The notes below the pieces were generated by a model. It saw only the letters and a list, made by a program, of their open reading frames with translations. It was not told the DNA's origin and did no database searches. Position numbers and translations under genes: made by a program. A stretch of DNA of 64,000 nucleotides from Campanula takesimana. Lineage: Eukaryota; Streptophyta; Magnoliopsida; Asterales; Campanulaceae. Shown in pieces: positions 44,409-56,908 of the stretch (position 1 is its first letter; each line of letters begins with the position of its first letter). Location: positions 62,001 through 126,000 of the forward strand of contig JAOWBW010000159.1 in NCBI GenBank assembly GCA_026119855.1, written 5' to 3'.

Positions 44409-46563
44409 ATGTCTGATTATCAAGGTTATGCAGTCCTCTTTCTCATTTGGCTCATCTCGACCATATTTGTTCGATCAGTCTTAAGAATTTTCAGAGGAAA
44501 ATCTAGACTTCCACCAAGTCCTTTCTCTCTCCCAATCATCGGTCACCTTCATCTCCTCGCTCCAATACCTCATCAAGCTCTTCACAAGCTATCAATCCGT
44601 TATGGACCCTTAATCCACATCTATCTTGGATCCGTACCTTGTGTTGTCGCCTCTTCTCCAGAAATAGCTAAAGAATTCCTTAAAACTCACGAAAGTTCCT
44701 TTTCAAACCGACCCAAAATAGCAGCAGTTGATTATTTAACATACGGGTCCCAAGACTTCTCGTTTGCTCCTTATGGACCCTACTGGAAATTCATGAAGAA
44801 GCTATGCATGTCAGAACTTCTTGGTGGAAGAACACTAGACTTACTCCGTCCCATCAGATGCGAAGAGGTAAAGAACTTTATAGCTTTATTATCGAAAAAT
44901 GCTAAAACGGGGAAGAGTATAGATGTTGGAGGTGAGCTTGTGAGGGTAACAAATAATGTTATATCGAGAATGCTTATGAGCGAAAGGTGTTCAGATAACG
45001 AAGATGAGGCTGGAGAAGTTAGGAAGTTCGTTAGTGAGGTAGCTGAGATAACAGGAAAGTTTAATCTCTCGGATTTTGTTTGGTTTTGCAAGAATTTGGA
45101 TTTGCAGGGGTTTGGAAAGAGGTTGAAGGGTGTTCGCGATCGGTTTGATGGTATGATGGATCGGATCATAAGCGAGCACAAAGAGGCAAGAAAGATGAGG
45201 AAGGAGAGTGGTGATGGAGGGAATGTAGCAAAGGATTTACTTGACATTTTACTTGATGTTTCAGAAGATGAAAGCTTGGAGATGACATTGACTACAGAGA
45301 ACATAAAGGCCTTCATTCTGGTAATAAACATACATCATTTCTAGTACACTGAAAGTCTTTTTAACTAGCTGCTGAACATTTTTAACTGCTTAGAATGATT
45401 ACGCTTATTGAACCGTTTCAATCCAACCTGAGCTTAGAAATGGCCAGAAAGCCGGTCTTCATTTTTAACGAGAATCGTTAAAAAAAATTAAGCGGCCGCT
45501 TTCCGTGCTTGTTGTCTAGGTGAAGCAACCTTAATTAACAACAGTTTGTATTTGCCAAAACTTTTTTTATATGCCAATGATTTGTAATTAAAGTCTCCTT
45601 TGTTAAGAGAGACTTACTTTTTTTTTTTTGATAACCTAACGAAAGGCCGATCACCCTTTTGACTCACTGTACTATACTATAATGAAGCTCCAATTTTAAC
45701 CATCGATGTATCCTTTTAGTGGTTTTAACTATTTTTACTATATATACGCACTCAATTTCACTTTACCTCCTAACGACTTACATCCATATAAGTTAGTTTA
45801 TGTTTATGAAACTTAACAAAACTAACGAGAATTTGCCAAAAACTAACGACATCCAAAAAGGTCAAACATGCCCGGCCTAACGAAATTGTTGTTGGAATGT
45901 CTTTTTAAGGACATATTTGCAGCTGGAACAGACACATCAGCCATTACTACAGAATGGGCACTAGCAGAGCTAATCAACCATCCAAAGATCATGCATAAAG
46001 CAGTCCAAGAGATAGATTCAGTAATCGGAAAAAACAGACTAGTAGAAGAATCAGACATAACAAATCTCCCTTACCTCCAAGCCATTGTCAAAGAAACACT
46101 AAGGCTCCACCCAACGGGCCCCATGATTGTTCGAGAATCGAGCCAGGACTGCAACATATTAGGCTACCACATACCCGCAAACACGAGACTTTTCGTGAAT
46201 GTGTGGGCCATAGGTCGAGATCCGGCCCATTGGGAAAGCCCATTGGAATTCCGGCCCGAAAGGTTTGTGGTTAAGGAAGGTGATGAGGGGATGGGGAATG
46301 GCCAGTTGGATGTGAGGGGACAACATTTTCATTTGTTGCCATTTGGGAGTGGCAGAAGAGGGTGTCCCGGGACTTCGCTTGCATTACAAGTTGTCCAAAC
46401 TACCCTCGCCGCCATGATTCAGTGCTTTGATTGGAAAGTAGGAGGGGGTGATGTTAGTAATAATACAGTGAACATGGATGAGGGAACTGGACTTACACTT
46501 CCTAGAGCTCATCCTTTGGTTTGTCTTCCAGTGGCTAGGCTCAATCCAGTTCCTTCAATGTAA
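44409..46563 (+). CDS. CYP93: cytochrome P450, CYP93 family
   Basis: Exon 1 is 44409-45320 and exon 2 is 45910-46563; the intron has GTAATA...AAG ends and lies at the position usual for A-type P450s, just before the I helix. The 521-residue protein has an N-terminal membrane anchor, a proline hinge (LPPSPFSLPIIG), the I-helix AAGTDTS (Asp312), ExxR (E366, R369: KETLRLHP), PERF (420-423) and the haem loop FGSGRRGCPG (Cys456). MKKLCMSELL, IRESSQ-like VRESSQDC and RLFVNVWAIGRDP.HWE resemble CYP93A/B enzymes, which hydroxylate or oxidise flavonoids and related phenolics at the ER with an NADPH-P450 reductase. The substrate cannot be read from sequence. All key residues are present, so it should be active. 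Confidence 0.9.
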
Positions 46564-46739
46564 CTTAATATATGTATTTTTCTTAAGTTAAAGTGATTGC
46601 TTTTTTAATAGAAAGCCAAATATGTTGGAACGAATTACTATTGTGCTTCTTTTCTGGCTTTGACTATGTTTCCTGTGACAAACTACCAAGATGGAGGCAA
46701 GAGACCATAAACTAGCAAAAAGTATGAAATATAAACATA

Positions 46740-47016
46740 CTCCCTCCTTCCCAGCAGAAGTGTCACCAGCTTTTGGGACACGAAGATTAAGAAAAGGTAG
46801 TAGATATGTGGTAGAAAATGAAGAGAGAGAATGAGTGGAGTAAATAGTAGTGTTGGTTGAATAAAATGAGTGGTGGAAAATGAAGAAAGAGAATGAGTGG
46901 GATTAAATAGTGGGGTTTGTTGAATATAAAAGTATTAAAAGTTTGCCATTTTGGGTAGTGACACTTGTGCTGGACCAAAAGGGAAATAAGTGACACTTTT
47001 GCTGGGACGGAGGGAG
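46740..47016. mobile_element. Stowaway-type MITE
   Basis: TCCCTCCTTCCCAGCAGAAG near the left end and CTTTTGCTGGGACGGAGGGAG in part on the right, TA on both sides. A second, one-ended start (TACTTCCGTCTCAAAATAAG) is at 47057. Confidence 0.9.
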
Positions 47017-47330
47017 TATATACTCCTATACATCCAAGAAAAAAAAAAAACTTACTACTTCCGTCTCAAAATAAGTGTCGAGTTTTGTTGACGATCAATA
47101 ACAAATAAGGGTCAAAGTCAGAAAGGAAACATAAAAGTCCAGTTCTGAAAACGATTCTATGTTAATCTAAACCATATGCATATTTTATCTGAAAATATTT
47201 TAGGACAAGATTTTCGCGAAAAAAAATATTAATCATTTCCCATAAATTTATAATGGGCGGGCGACATAGTTCAACGGCATCATAAAATTACTCTTCTCAT
47301 AAGTAGCTTATTCAGGAGTTAAAGACATTG

Positions 47331-48018
47331 TCAAGACTGGCACATACTAGGACTAATACTTAAAGGGTTGATATGAATAATAGGATAACATAGGAGCGGA
47401 TGAGCCATGGTAACTCCCGGTCCTTCCCTCATATCAACCATTTCTCGATCTTTCACTTTCCAGTCAAAGCATTGAACCAATGATGCAGTTGCTGTTTGCA
47501 CCACATTCCATGCAAGTGATGCGCCAGGGCACGATCTTCTTCCAGTCCCAAATGGCATAAACCGATGATCTTGTCCTAAAATACCAAGTTGATCCTTACT
47601 ATGTTCATCAGAAGATCTATCTGGTAAAAACTCATTTGGATGGTCCCACGAGTTTGGATCTCGCATGATGGCATAAACGTTGATCATCATTCTGGAATCT
47701 TTTAGCACATCGTAGCCGTTGATTTTGCAGTCTTCCTTGGACTTTCGTATTATCAATGGCACGGGAGGGTGTAGTCTTAGACTTTCTTTGACCACTGCTT
47801 GTAGATAAGGAAGGTTTTGGACATCTGTTTCTTCTACTAGCCTCTCTGAGCCTATAACATTATTGATTTCCTCTCTGAGTTTCTTGAATACCGTTGGATT
47901 GTTGATGAGCTCGGCTACTACCCATAAGAAGGCTGTGCTTGTTGTAGCAGTTCCTCCCAAGAAGATTTCCTGCAAAATAAGTAGAATTTAATCTTTCAAA
48001 ATACAATTTCTTTGTTTT

Positions 48019-48056
<38 letters not shown>

Positions 48057-48966
48057 CCAGGAAAAAACTCTTGATGTTGTTCCTAGAAAGCTTCACTTCA
48101 GCATCTTCATCTTCATATATTTCCAATAGAAAGTCCATCATGTCCTTCGTTTGCTTTTGACCATCACGCATTTCTTTCTCGTGTTCCCTCATGACCCCTT
48201 CCATCAAAACATCAAATTGGGTGATCAAAGATTTCACCTTTTTCGCATATCCAAACAAATCAAACTTTTGTAAAGGGCCAAGAACTTCTCCCAAAGCCAA
48301 CTTTTGTCCAAGCTCCAAAATCGCCCGAGAAAACTCCCTAATTTGAACAGATTCATTAGAACTTCCCAAGCACCTTGTGCTCATTGCCATCCTACATATA
48401 ACATTATTTGTCATATTCATGAGCTCAACCCCTAAATCACATGCCTCCCCTCTTTCTGAACACTTTACAAGACTTCCCATTAATTTCATAAGCTCCTGCC
48501 TACGAATATGAGAAGTCCGACTAATCTGTTGAGCTGATAAAAGCTTTATCATGCATGTTTTCTTAATGAAGCGCCAATACGGCCCATAATCTGCATTAAA
48601 AAATCCAGTTCCCGCATAAATGTTATATTCTTGGGCTCCAAGTTTTGGCCTATAGACAAAATTCAAGTCATTGATTTTAAAGATTTCTCGAGCAACATTG
48701 GCATTTGATACTACCAACAATGAAGATGAAGCTATTGAAATTTTCATGAGAGGGCCATAACGAGAAGATAGGTTATGGAATGACTGGTGCAGGAGGCTGC
48801 TAAGTAGATGGAGATGGCCTATTAAGGGTATTGCGGGTGGGCTTGGTGGGTGATGGACAAGTCTGCGATTTAAGTATCTGGTTATGATGATTTTAGTTAG
48901 AAGACTGGAAATGAAAGAGATGGTGATGATGAAACACCAAAACCTGAATTCTGTGGAAATGTTCAT
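47331..48966 (-). CDS. cytochrome P450, CYP712-like, with altered I helix
   Basis: Exon 1 is 48966-48058 and exon 2 is 47969-47331, joined through a GT-AG intron at the usual A-type position, giving 515 residues. It has a membrane anchor, hinge HPPSPPAIPLIG, C-helix WRFIKK, KFDLFGYAKK (typical of CYP712/CYP705), ExxR (E365, R368) and a normal haem loop FGTGRRSCPG (Cys450). Two motifs depart from the consensus: the I helix reads GGTATTS, with Ala311 where the acid of (A/G)Gx(D/E)T(T/S) should be, and PERF reads PDRS (419-422). The neighbouring pseudogene has the normal GTDTT. The ORF is intact, so the change may be functional or an early sign of decay. A TATAAAT box lies about 40 bp before the ATG. 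Confidence 0.85.
48018..48056. repeat. (GA)n microsatellite at the CYP712-like intron donor
   Basis: A purine run (CT-rich on the coding strand) begins immediately inside the 5' end of the intron. The same is found at 62228-62268 in the related pseudogene, so it predates their duplication. Confidence 0.9.
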
Positions 48967-50259
48967 GGCTGTTTCTTTTCTGACACTCAGGTTGATAAGA
49001 ATTTATAGGGAAAATGTATTGTTTAGACGTGATTATGGATTTGATCTAGTTATGTCGGCTGTAGATTCCTAAGACAAATGCAAGAATCTAAGCGTACATA
49101 TTTGATGTTAATTCTTTGTAACTTCATTTACGACAGCACATACGTTAGACTCCAGCCAAGGACACAACAATGCTAATAGTCCGAAGCAAGGATATAACGT
49201 GGAAAATTAAAAAGTTACCACAATTTTTTTTTCTGTAGCTTTTTATCTTTTCTCATTTTCTTGTGATCCGGGAAAAAGTTTGATAGTATCTATGAATATA
49301 TCCATTCTTAATTACAAATGAAATGCTATTCCAAAGACATTGAAAACATCACAAGGTATCTAGAGCTAAACTTTATCAAGAGAAAGACAGCAACAAGACG
49401 TTTCTCCGTTAGACGCACCAACAAATTACTAGTTCCATGCTTTTATAATAGATGCATGCCAGGGAGTACAAGTCACCGACTTTTGCTTGAAACATTGACT
49501 TGTCAACTATGACATTTATTCCGGGATAGAGGGAGTACAAGTCACCGACTTTTGCTTGAAACCCTTCTCGCTCTTTTGCATAAAGTGACATCATTTTTAT
49601 TTAGACGATATTCAGGGTTTAGAAGTGAGGTTTCATCTTACCCCTACATAGAACATGCGGTACTATTATGATCATCTCATAAAGCTTTGTTTATGTTAAG
49701 ATAAATTGTTTTAGATCAGGCTGTATTATCATCTCAGATCTTACTTGAAACGTAAACAATGGACATATTGCTTCAGGCCTCATGTGTATAATATCTTGAG
49801 GGGTACAAAGTTGACGCAATAGTTTCTGTAGAACAATTGGCTTTTGAATAATATTGCCTAAACCCTCACATCCAAATCCTTTGTAATTGTAGCGTTTCCT
49901 CTTTTTTGGTTAGTGTGACAATATTTTTGATGAATATGAAACATATTTATATTTGACACATGCTATAATTTTCAGATAGAAAAAAAAAAAAAAAAAAAAA
50001 TCATTGTGAAACACTTATTCTCAAATTAGTTCAAATTGTCCCAAATCGACAAATGCAAATGCAAATGCAAATTCAATCTAGACCGAGTTATAAGTTTCTT
50101 GCAAGCCTACCAATCCGATCTAGGTTACTAATTTTTCTCAACAAGATGAACAAAATATCTGCAAAAGCAATTAAATTCACCATCCGTCAAAAGAAAATGT
50201 TTTGGCACAGCTCTATCTGTCATCTAAAGTTTGTATTATGCTGATGCATATAAAAGTAC
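48967..50259. other. intergenic region upstream of the CYP712-like gene
   Basis: No gene. A 32-bp phrase starting GGGAGTACAAGTCACCGAC occurs twice (49462 and 49531) around a Stowaway right end (ATTCCGGGATAGAGGGAG) whose left partner is missing. A poly-A run is at 49980-50000, and (GCAAAT)n at 50054-50070. Confidence 0.5.
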
Positions 50260-50520
50260 AAAGGAATTGTTCAGAAGAAAGAAGGAAAGAGCAGAGACAG
50301 AGAACCAAGGTCTGTTAGTGAAAAAGACTCAATGCTTGCCTTTTCATTCATGAGTAGCGTAGATTATATACACAAGAATCCTATTGCTATACAAGTATCT
50401 ATATTTGCTAAGAATAGATTGCTATAAATTAGGAATGAGTATAACAAATTGATTTACACAATATACTCGGATAATGCTGAGATCTCTATCCGGGTTGAGT
50501 TACTTGACTATGGTTAACAC

Positions 50521-50608
50521 TAGGGATGGCCAACGCCGGTTCCGAACCGGTTCGGGTTCGTCTTTTATGTGAACCTTAACCGGCCCTTGGTTACACCGGT
50601 TCCGGTTA
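50521..50608. mobile_element. truncated hAT MITE at the deletion edge of the Copia element
   Basis: It starts TAGGGATGGCCAACGCCGG, the same family as 26399-26703, but the matching CCATCCCTA end is absent. It lies directly between the 3' LTR and the truncated RT, so the deletion that removed the rest of RT and RNase H also removed its other end. Confidence 0.75.
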
Positions 50609-52071
50609 TCACAAGGAGGAATCGGCTCTACTATTAAAGAACCCAATTGATAGTAGAAACTCGTGAAGCCGCTGAAACCAAGCTCGTGGGGATTGTTTCA
50701 TCCCATAGATTGAACGATGGAGGTGGCATACATGAGATGGAAAATCAGGATGAACAAATCCGGGAGGTTGAGCCATATAAACTTCTTCATTTAGGATGCC
50801 ATTGAGAAATGCATTCCTAACGTCCAACTGTTGAAGAGGCCAAGAGCGAGAGTGAGCAATGGACAGAAGGGTTCGAATTGTCGGGGGTTTTACGACTGGA
50901 CTAAAAGTCTCGTCATAATCGACACCCTCTTGTTGAGAAAATCCCTGAGCGACGAGTCTTGCTTTATGTCTCTCAATGGAACCATCGGCCCGACGTTTGA
51001 TTTTAAAAATCCATCGACTACCAACTATATTCATGGAGGGTGTTCTAGGGACCAAACTCCAAGTACCTGTTTTATGCATGGCTGTTAATTCATCCTTCAT
51101 TGCTGACTGCCAATGAGGGTGAGGTGCGTCTTGTTTAAGAGTACGCGGATCATAATCAAGAGAATCTGGAAGACTGGCGGATAGAGCTAGAGGAAGTGGA
51201 TGCCGAGCATAAACAGTCTTTAGGTCTTGATAGCCTTGGGCCGGTGGAGAGGTGAGTGGAGAGTCTCCAAGAGTACAAGGAACTGGACTGTTGTTGAATA
51301 TGGGCCGTCCCAAATTTGCAGAAGGAGAATGGATAGAAGGTGCATTATCCTCTGCCGTTGGACTGGTGATGATGGGGCTGCCGGTGGGCTGAAAAGAGTG
51401 GCCCAAGTCCGCTGAATAATGTCCGGTAGAAAGGCGGTTGTTCAAGGAGTGTTGAGCTGATGGTGGGCCGGCTGTTCTGAGAGACGATGTAAGAGTGGGC
51501 AGGCCCAACTAAGAAGTGTCCTTGTGCGTTGGAAGCCCAGAAGTAAGATCCGAGGGAGATGAGCCTATGGAATGGGCCACTGACGGCATGTCTGCAATTG
51601 GTTTGTCATGATGGGCTTGGATGGACCTGGTGCAGCAACGCCAGATGGGACTGATGTGCTAGATGGACTATGCACCGAACCTGTGACAGAATGTTGTAAC
51701 ATGGGAAAAACATTTTCGTCAAATAGTACATGTCGAGAGATATAAATCCGTCCCGAAGATTGATCAAAACATCTATACCCCTTTCGTAAGTTATCATAAC
51801 CCACAAAATACATGGTTTGGACTTGGGTTGTAACTTATGTTGATTGTAGGGTACCGAGTGTGGGAAACACAAACACCCAAATGTCTTAAGAAAAGTATAA
51901 TAGGATATTTGTTTGAGAAGTTTCTGAAAAGGTGAAATATACCCTAGGTGTCGCATAGGTAGTCGGTTAATGAGATAAACCGAGGTTGTGAAAGCTTCAA
52001 GCCAAAAAGATTGAGGTAGACCAAAGTGGGCAAGAAGGCACAAACCCATTTCCACAATATGTCGGTGTTTA

Positions 52072-52276
52072 ACCAACAGGCACCTAGATCACCTGGTTAG
52101 GGGGTGTTCTAGCTTAACCAGAGGTCTCGAGATCGAGCCCTGGGAATGCAGCAGTGTTAAAATCTTGTTGGGATAGCTTTGTCGCCCTCGTGGTCCTACC
52201 CGGCTCGGAGTGGTAGCTCACTTTACTACCAATTTGTAACAAAAAAAAAAAAGCAAACAAAAAAGTAACCAAAAAA
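52072..52276 (+). mobile_element. SINE inserted in the Copia integrase
   Basis: The 205-bp insert has a B-box-like GGTCTCGAGATCGAGCCC (52131-52148, in part) and an A-rich tail, with the exact 16-bp duplication AATATGTCGGTGTTTA at 52056-52071 and 52277-52292. Confidence 0.9.
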
Positions 52277-52885
52277 AATATGTCGGTGTTTACGTTCCAC
52301 TGTACCGTTTATTTTCGACTTGGATTTTGAATGTTGTGATCCAAAACATCAGATTTACGAATTAAAGGAAAAATCCATACAAATCTGGAAAAATCATCAA
52401 CAATAATAAGATAAAAACGATAACCACTTTTTGATATAATTGGGGATGAACCCCATACATCCAAATGTAGTAAAGCAAGAGTTCAACAGAATTAAAATTG
52501 CGAGAAACAAACGGTAATTAGCTCGACTTTCCTAACGGACAAGAATGACACTGAGACTTAGAAATACGTCCACTAAGAGGAATATGGACTTTATTGATTA
52601 AAGATTGAAAAACCTGCGACGATGGATGACCTAGACGAGCATCCCAAGTAGGAGACAGAGCATGTTCGTGAGCGGAAGAGTTGAATCTGAGGGTGTAACA
52701 ACAAAAATGATCTTTAACAACGTTTTTGTTAACAACGTTTTTAGAAAAATGTTGTCATTAAGAGGCTTCGACAACGTTTTTTAGTAGAACGTTGTGGTTT
52801 TATAAATATGACAACGTTTTTTTGAATAAACGTTGTTAAAAAAACTATTGACAACGTTTACTTAAGAAACGTTGCATAAAACCAC

Positions 52886-53030
52886 GACGTTTAACCAACA
52901 AACGTTGTAATATAAAAACTTTAGACAACGTTTTTTTGTAAACGTTGTACTTTTTACAACGTTTACCCAACAAACGTTGTAATATAAAAACTTTAGACAA
53001 CGTTTTTTTGTAAACGTTGTACTTTTTACA
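52886..53030. repeat. 73-bp tandem duplication in the CACTA subterminal array
   Basis: A unit including CAACAAACGTTGTAATAT and AAAACTTTAGACAACG occurs twice in direct succession with almost no differences. Confidence 0.85.
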
Positions 53031-53234
53031 AACACAACGTTTAGAAAATGTTGTTAAAAAACCTATATATTTACTTCTCCGCCGCTGTTTAGGGGAAAAA
53101 AAAAAGTGAGTAGGAAATGGTTATGAGTAGAAAAAATGAGTGATATTTATAAATGGGGTCCAAAATTTAAATGTTTAGGGGAAAAAAGTGGGTGGATTGA
53201 CAACTGGGGCTCATAATTTAAGTAGTTTTCCATC

Positions 53235-53658
53235 TCATTTAAAGGTTCGCTTATTTCTCAAATGGACGTCACATTCAAAAGTTCGTTGTTCAGAGTATTT
53301 CAGAAAAGGTTTCATGGCTTTTGCTGTTGTGGAAACCAGCTTGAGTAATGGAAAACCGTACGAGGTGAGAGATTTAAAAGACTTACCTGAGGAAGTTTCA
53401 AGAAGTTTGACCTTGTTAAGCCAATCTGGGGAATGCCAACAGATGAACCAAAATGTGCTTATACAATGCCCGTGGAACAAGATAACGAGACTGCCAAGAA
53501 GTTAACGAGGTCAAGATCAGAGATGGGGACTTTTGTTAAAAGGAAAGATCTTGAAGCAGAAACCTCGTCAGATCATGGCAATGGGTTCAAGAGCCTCAAT
53601 GCTGGTAATGCCCATAGAGCCCCTGTTGGGAAACGGCGTAAGAGATTGTGCTTGTAGC
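53235..53658 (+). pseudogene. captured fragment of an unrecognised gene
   Basis: One frame reads AFAVVETSLSNGKPYEVRDLKD; after a frame change near 53395 another reads FDLVKPIWGMPTDEPKCAY and ends KRRKRLCL with a stop. Composition and codon texture are those of a real plant gene, but I do not know the family. It sits just inside the left repeats of the CACTA. Confidence 0.4.
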
Positions 53659-54153
53659 AAGAAAGTCAAGTTATGGTCAATTTGACCCGTCCAATCTCAG
53701 ACACGCCGGAAATAAATGAGAATGTTTGGTTTCTTCTTGATCATCGTTGATCTGAACTTACCAGCAGAGGAGGTTGACTTTGACTGTATTGACTTTCAGA
53801 GAGATGTAGTCAAACCCCAAAGTGCCCCTATTGAACATGCGGAACCTATGGTTGGAACTCCGGCTACCTCACCTATCCCTCTGATTACCTAGCTCGTCGC
53901 TCCGGCTATCTAGCGCTACCAGTGTCCTACGTCTTCCATCTCCACTTCTCCAGTCTCGACTCTCAATAGTCCAAGGTAAGTCAAACCTAAGCTAAATGTA
54001 TTCTTCCTCTAATTCTGTTAATCTGTGACTGTGAGTGTCGAATTTTTAGACATTGAGTGTCTAAAAATTACCCGGCCCATACCCGGCCCGTTTCCATCCC
54101 TATCAATACTTTTGTAATTGAAAGCAAAAAGAAATTACCTTTATTTACTTATA

Positions 54154-54413
54154 CTCCTTCTATCCAAAACGATTCTCTTATTTTTTTCATTACTACTACG
54201 AAGGTATATATTTTGAGCAATAAATTTAAGTTAATTTATTATTCTAATAAAGTTTTAAAGGTTATTATAGATACACCAATATAACTAATGTAAACTTCAA
54301 TGTTTATATTTTTTATTAGATTAATTAATTTAATCTATATGTATTAATTAAATTATCATCCCAATATTAATAAAGTTAAAGAAATAAAACTCATTTTGAG
54401 AAAGAAGGAGGAG
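54154..54413. mobile_element. Stowaway-type MITE inside the CACTA
   Basis: CTCCTTCTATCCAAAACGAT on the left and TCATTTTGAGAAAGAAGGAGG in part on the right, TA on both sides. Confidence 0.75.
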
Positions 54414-55933
54414 TATCGATAATATGTTTAACCTACATTAGCTAGTGCAGAGAGAGTGCTAATAAAGCCTATAAAAGCAAATAAACTACAAAATGGAAAA
54501 AAAATGAAGAAAGAGAAATAAAAAGTCAAAACAGTAGGCGGGATTTCAAATTGCAATTCCCGCTCCGCTTCCCCTAATTATTTCCCCATTCCCGCACAAC
54601 CTTCCCCCAAAAATCAAAAGTCAGTAGCTCGTACATCGCCTCTCTTCCCCAAAACACGATCACCTCACATCTGTGCATAGGTCGGAGCTGGGCAAAGTCG
54701 TCGATGCCGGCAAAGTCTTCGGAGCCGTAGTTCATTCCACTACAGCAACACGGTATCCTATCTCTCTCCCTTAATTATTTCTTCGCCCCTTCCACATAAA
54801 CCCTAGATTTTCCCCTCACAATTATACAATCTCTGTCCAAGTTGGAGCTGTTTGGCGGCAAATCGGAGCTGCGATGCTCATCACTCTCCACCACACAGTA
54901 ACATAGTTTTGCTTTGATTGCCGGTATTGTCTTCTCTCTCTCCCCCTAGATTCTTTATCGCCCCGTCCCCACAGTAACAAAGTTCAACGCATTGGTGGTG
55001 TTGTTTTCCTAAAAGTTCTTAAAAACCCAGCCCTATTTTTTATTTTTGTGCTTAATTCCACTTTTCTAGATGAACACTCAATTTTGTAGTTCCCATAATT
55101 TCTGTATCCGTCAAATTTTGTTTGTAATTTATTTAACAAATGTGGATATGTTGTGTAGTTGTAATTATAAAAGAAACGTATTGCAGTAACACAGCCAAGA
55201 TTTTGCCGAGACAGATGGCAGCTAACATTTTGTGAAATTATTGCAACAATTTTGGTTTTTCGCTTTTGAGGATGTTTGTCATCGTTTTCAAATGCAGTTT
55301 TCTTTTTCAACTTTCACATATAACCTTGTTGAATCGTCATATGCTGGAAATTTTTGTAGTTTGTTCTTTAGTTTTGCTCTGCGTGATGGGGTATCTTATT
55401 CATATCTTGACATCACCAAGGGGCACGGGCGAAAAATTTATGCATCCAATGTTTTTGATTTTTTTGTTTAAGCATATTGAAACTAGAAACTGTAGAAACA
55501 ACTGAATCCCTATGACTTAGATTACTTTTCACTGTCATTTTTTATGCTTGCATCATTTGCCTGCAAAATCTGTAAATCGCTTGCACCATTGGGCTTGTCT
55601 ACCTACTATAAGGGGTGATCATCATGCAAACTAACTCGTCTATCATCTAAAGTTTTTTGCTATTGTGAGCTATAATCACTTTCATTATAGTTGTATTTTT
55701 ATTGATTTGTCAAAGTGAAGCAACATCAACTTGTGGTTTATGTGTTTTTTTTTTTTTTTTTGGATCATTAAATGCAGAACCCTCAAGCTGATGCTGATGC
55801 TGATTCTGATGCAAGAATTATTCTTTCTAGTGATAGGTATTAAAGCTTCTCATTTTCGTGGAATCTATGTTGAGCTGCACTAGTTGTTAATTAGTGTGTT
55901 TTAATCCTTGAATGGCATGTTGCCTATAAGCAG
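54414..55933 (+). other. captured 5' region, probably leader and introns
   Basis: Pyrimidine-rich leader-like sequence with TCTCTCCC tracts (54540-54960) leads to a short frame NPQADADADSDARIILSSD at 55778-55836 after an acceptor-like TTTTGGATCATTAAATGCAG. No gene can be named for this part; it may be the 5' end of the captured AAA gene. Confidence 0.3.
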
Positions 55934-56618
55934 CATTCAGTATGGCATAGGAATTCTCCACTCTATCCAGAATGAATCTAAGAGCTTGAAGAAGTCACTC
56001 AAGGTGACAATTTTGCTTTTTCTAGTTATTCCAAAATATATGTTCATTTGTTTCTGATATATTCTCACTGAAGTTATGATGCCATAATGTGTCCTCTTTT
56101 GCAGGCTGATGGTGAATTTACCAGATACCCCTAACAGAGCAAAGATCTTGAAGGTGATACTTGCGAAAGAGGACTTGGCCCCTGATATTGACTTGGACTC
56201 TGTTGCAAGTATGACTGATAGATATTCTGGAAGGGATACTCGGGATGGAGAGAATATTATGGAAAAAAATTACATGTTTGCTAGTAATTTGTTGAAAGGA
56301 CTCCAGTCCATAATACACACGTCGTCATGTTGCAGAATCTGTGTGTAACCGCTGCACATCGCCCAATTAGAGAAATCTTGGAAATGGAAAAAAAGGTATG
56401 CATCATTGGTTTCGATTATTGCTAATACAGTTTGCAAGAGACCATTTAATTCTCCATCTGTCCTCTTTGAGGAAACCTTTGGTACTACTATAATATTTCT
56501 CAATTGATGACAGGAGCAAGCTGCAGCTGTAGCCGAAGGTAAACCTGCTACAGCTTTGAGTGTCAGTTCTGACATTCGACCTCTGAACTTGGAGGATTTC
56601 AAATTTGCTCATGAGAGG
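55934..56618 (+). pseudogene. captured exons of an AAA-type ATPase gene
   Basis: Four exons keep splice signals: 55934-56003 (LHSIQNESKSLKKSLK), 56105-56243 (LMVNLPDTPNRAKILKVIL, DLDSVASMTD), 56336-56395 (NLCVTAAHRPIREILE) and 56514-56618 (RPLNLEDFKFAHER). These match the linker and the C-terminal lid of plant ATAD1-like/DAA1-type AAA proteins. The exons for the Walker A and B motifs, which should lie between the first two, are absent, and the donor after 56243 is mutated (GA for GT). So the fragment cannot make an ATPase. The parent gene is not in this window. Confidence 0.8.
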
Positions 56619-56680
56619 GTAAACACCATAAATCCGATGAAGATTGTAATACCATATATGACTTTTTTTTGTGAGGTTAG

Positions 56681-56908
56681 TTCCACCGCCTGCCCATTAG
56701 GTTTGGCCAAATCTCACTGCCGCCCTCTGCCGACTTTATTTACATGAATGACTATTTACCCCTAAATTTTCTAAATACAAACTCCAAATACAAAATTAGT
56801 TACTTTAAAGATTTAGGTGGTAAAATAGTCATTTTACTCAAATGAAGATGACAGAAGGGGGGGGTGTTGTGTGAGAATTGTCCAAACCTTAGAGGTGGGC
56901 GGTGGACT
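56681..56908. mobile_element. TIR element inside the captured region
   Basis: TCCACCGCC...CCATTAGGTTTGGCC on the left is mirrored by CAAACCTTAGAGGTGGGCGG...GGA on the right. It is about 228 bp with no ORF, and the target duplication is unclear. Confidence 0.5.

Noticed and set aside
54984..55505. overlapping ORFs on both strands inside the CACTA
   Set aside because: No domain and no consistent splice signals; they lie in captured intron-like sequence.
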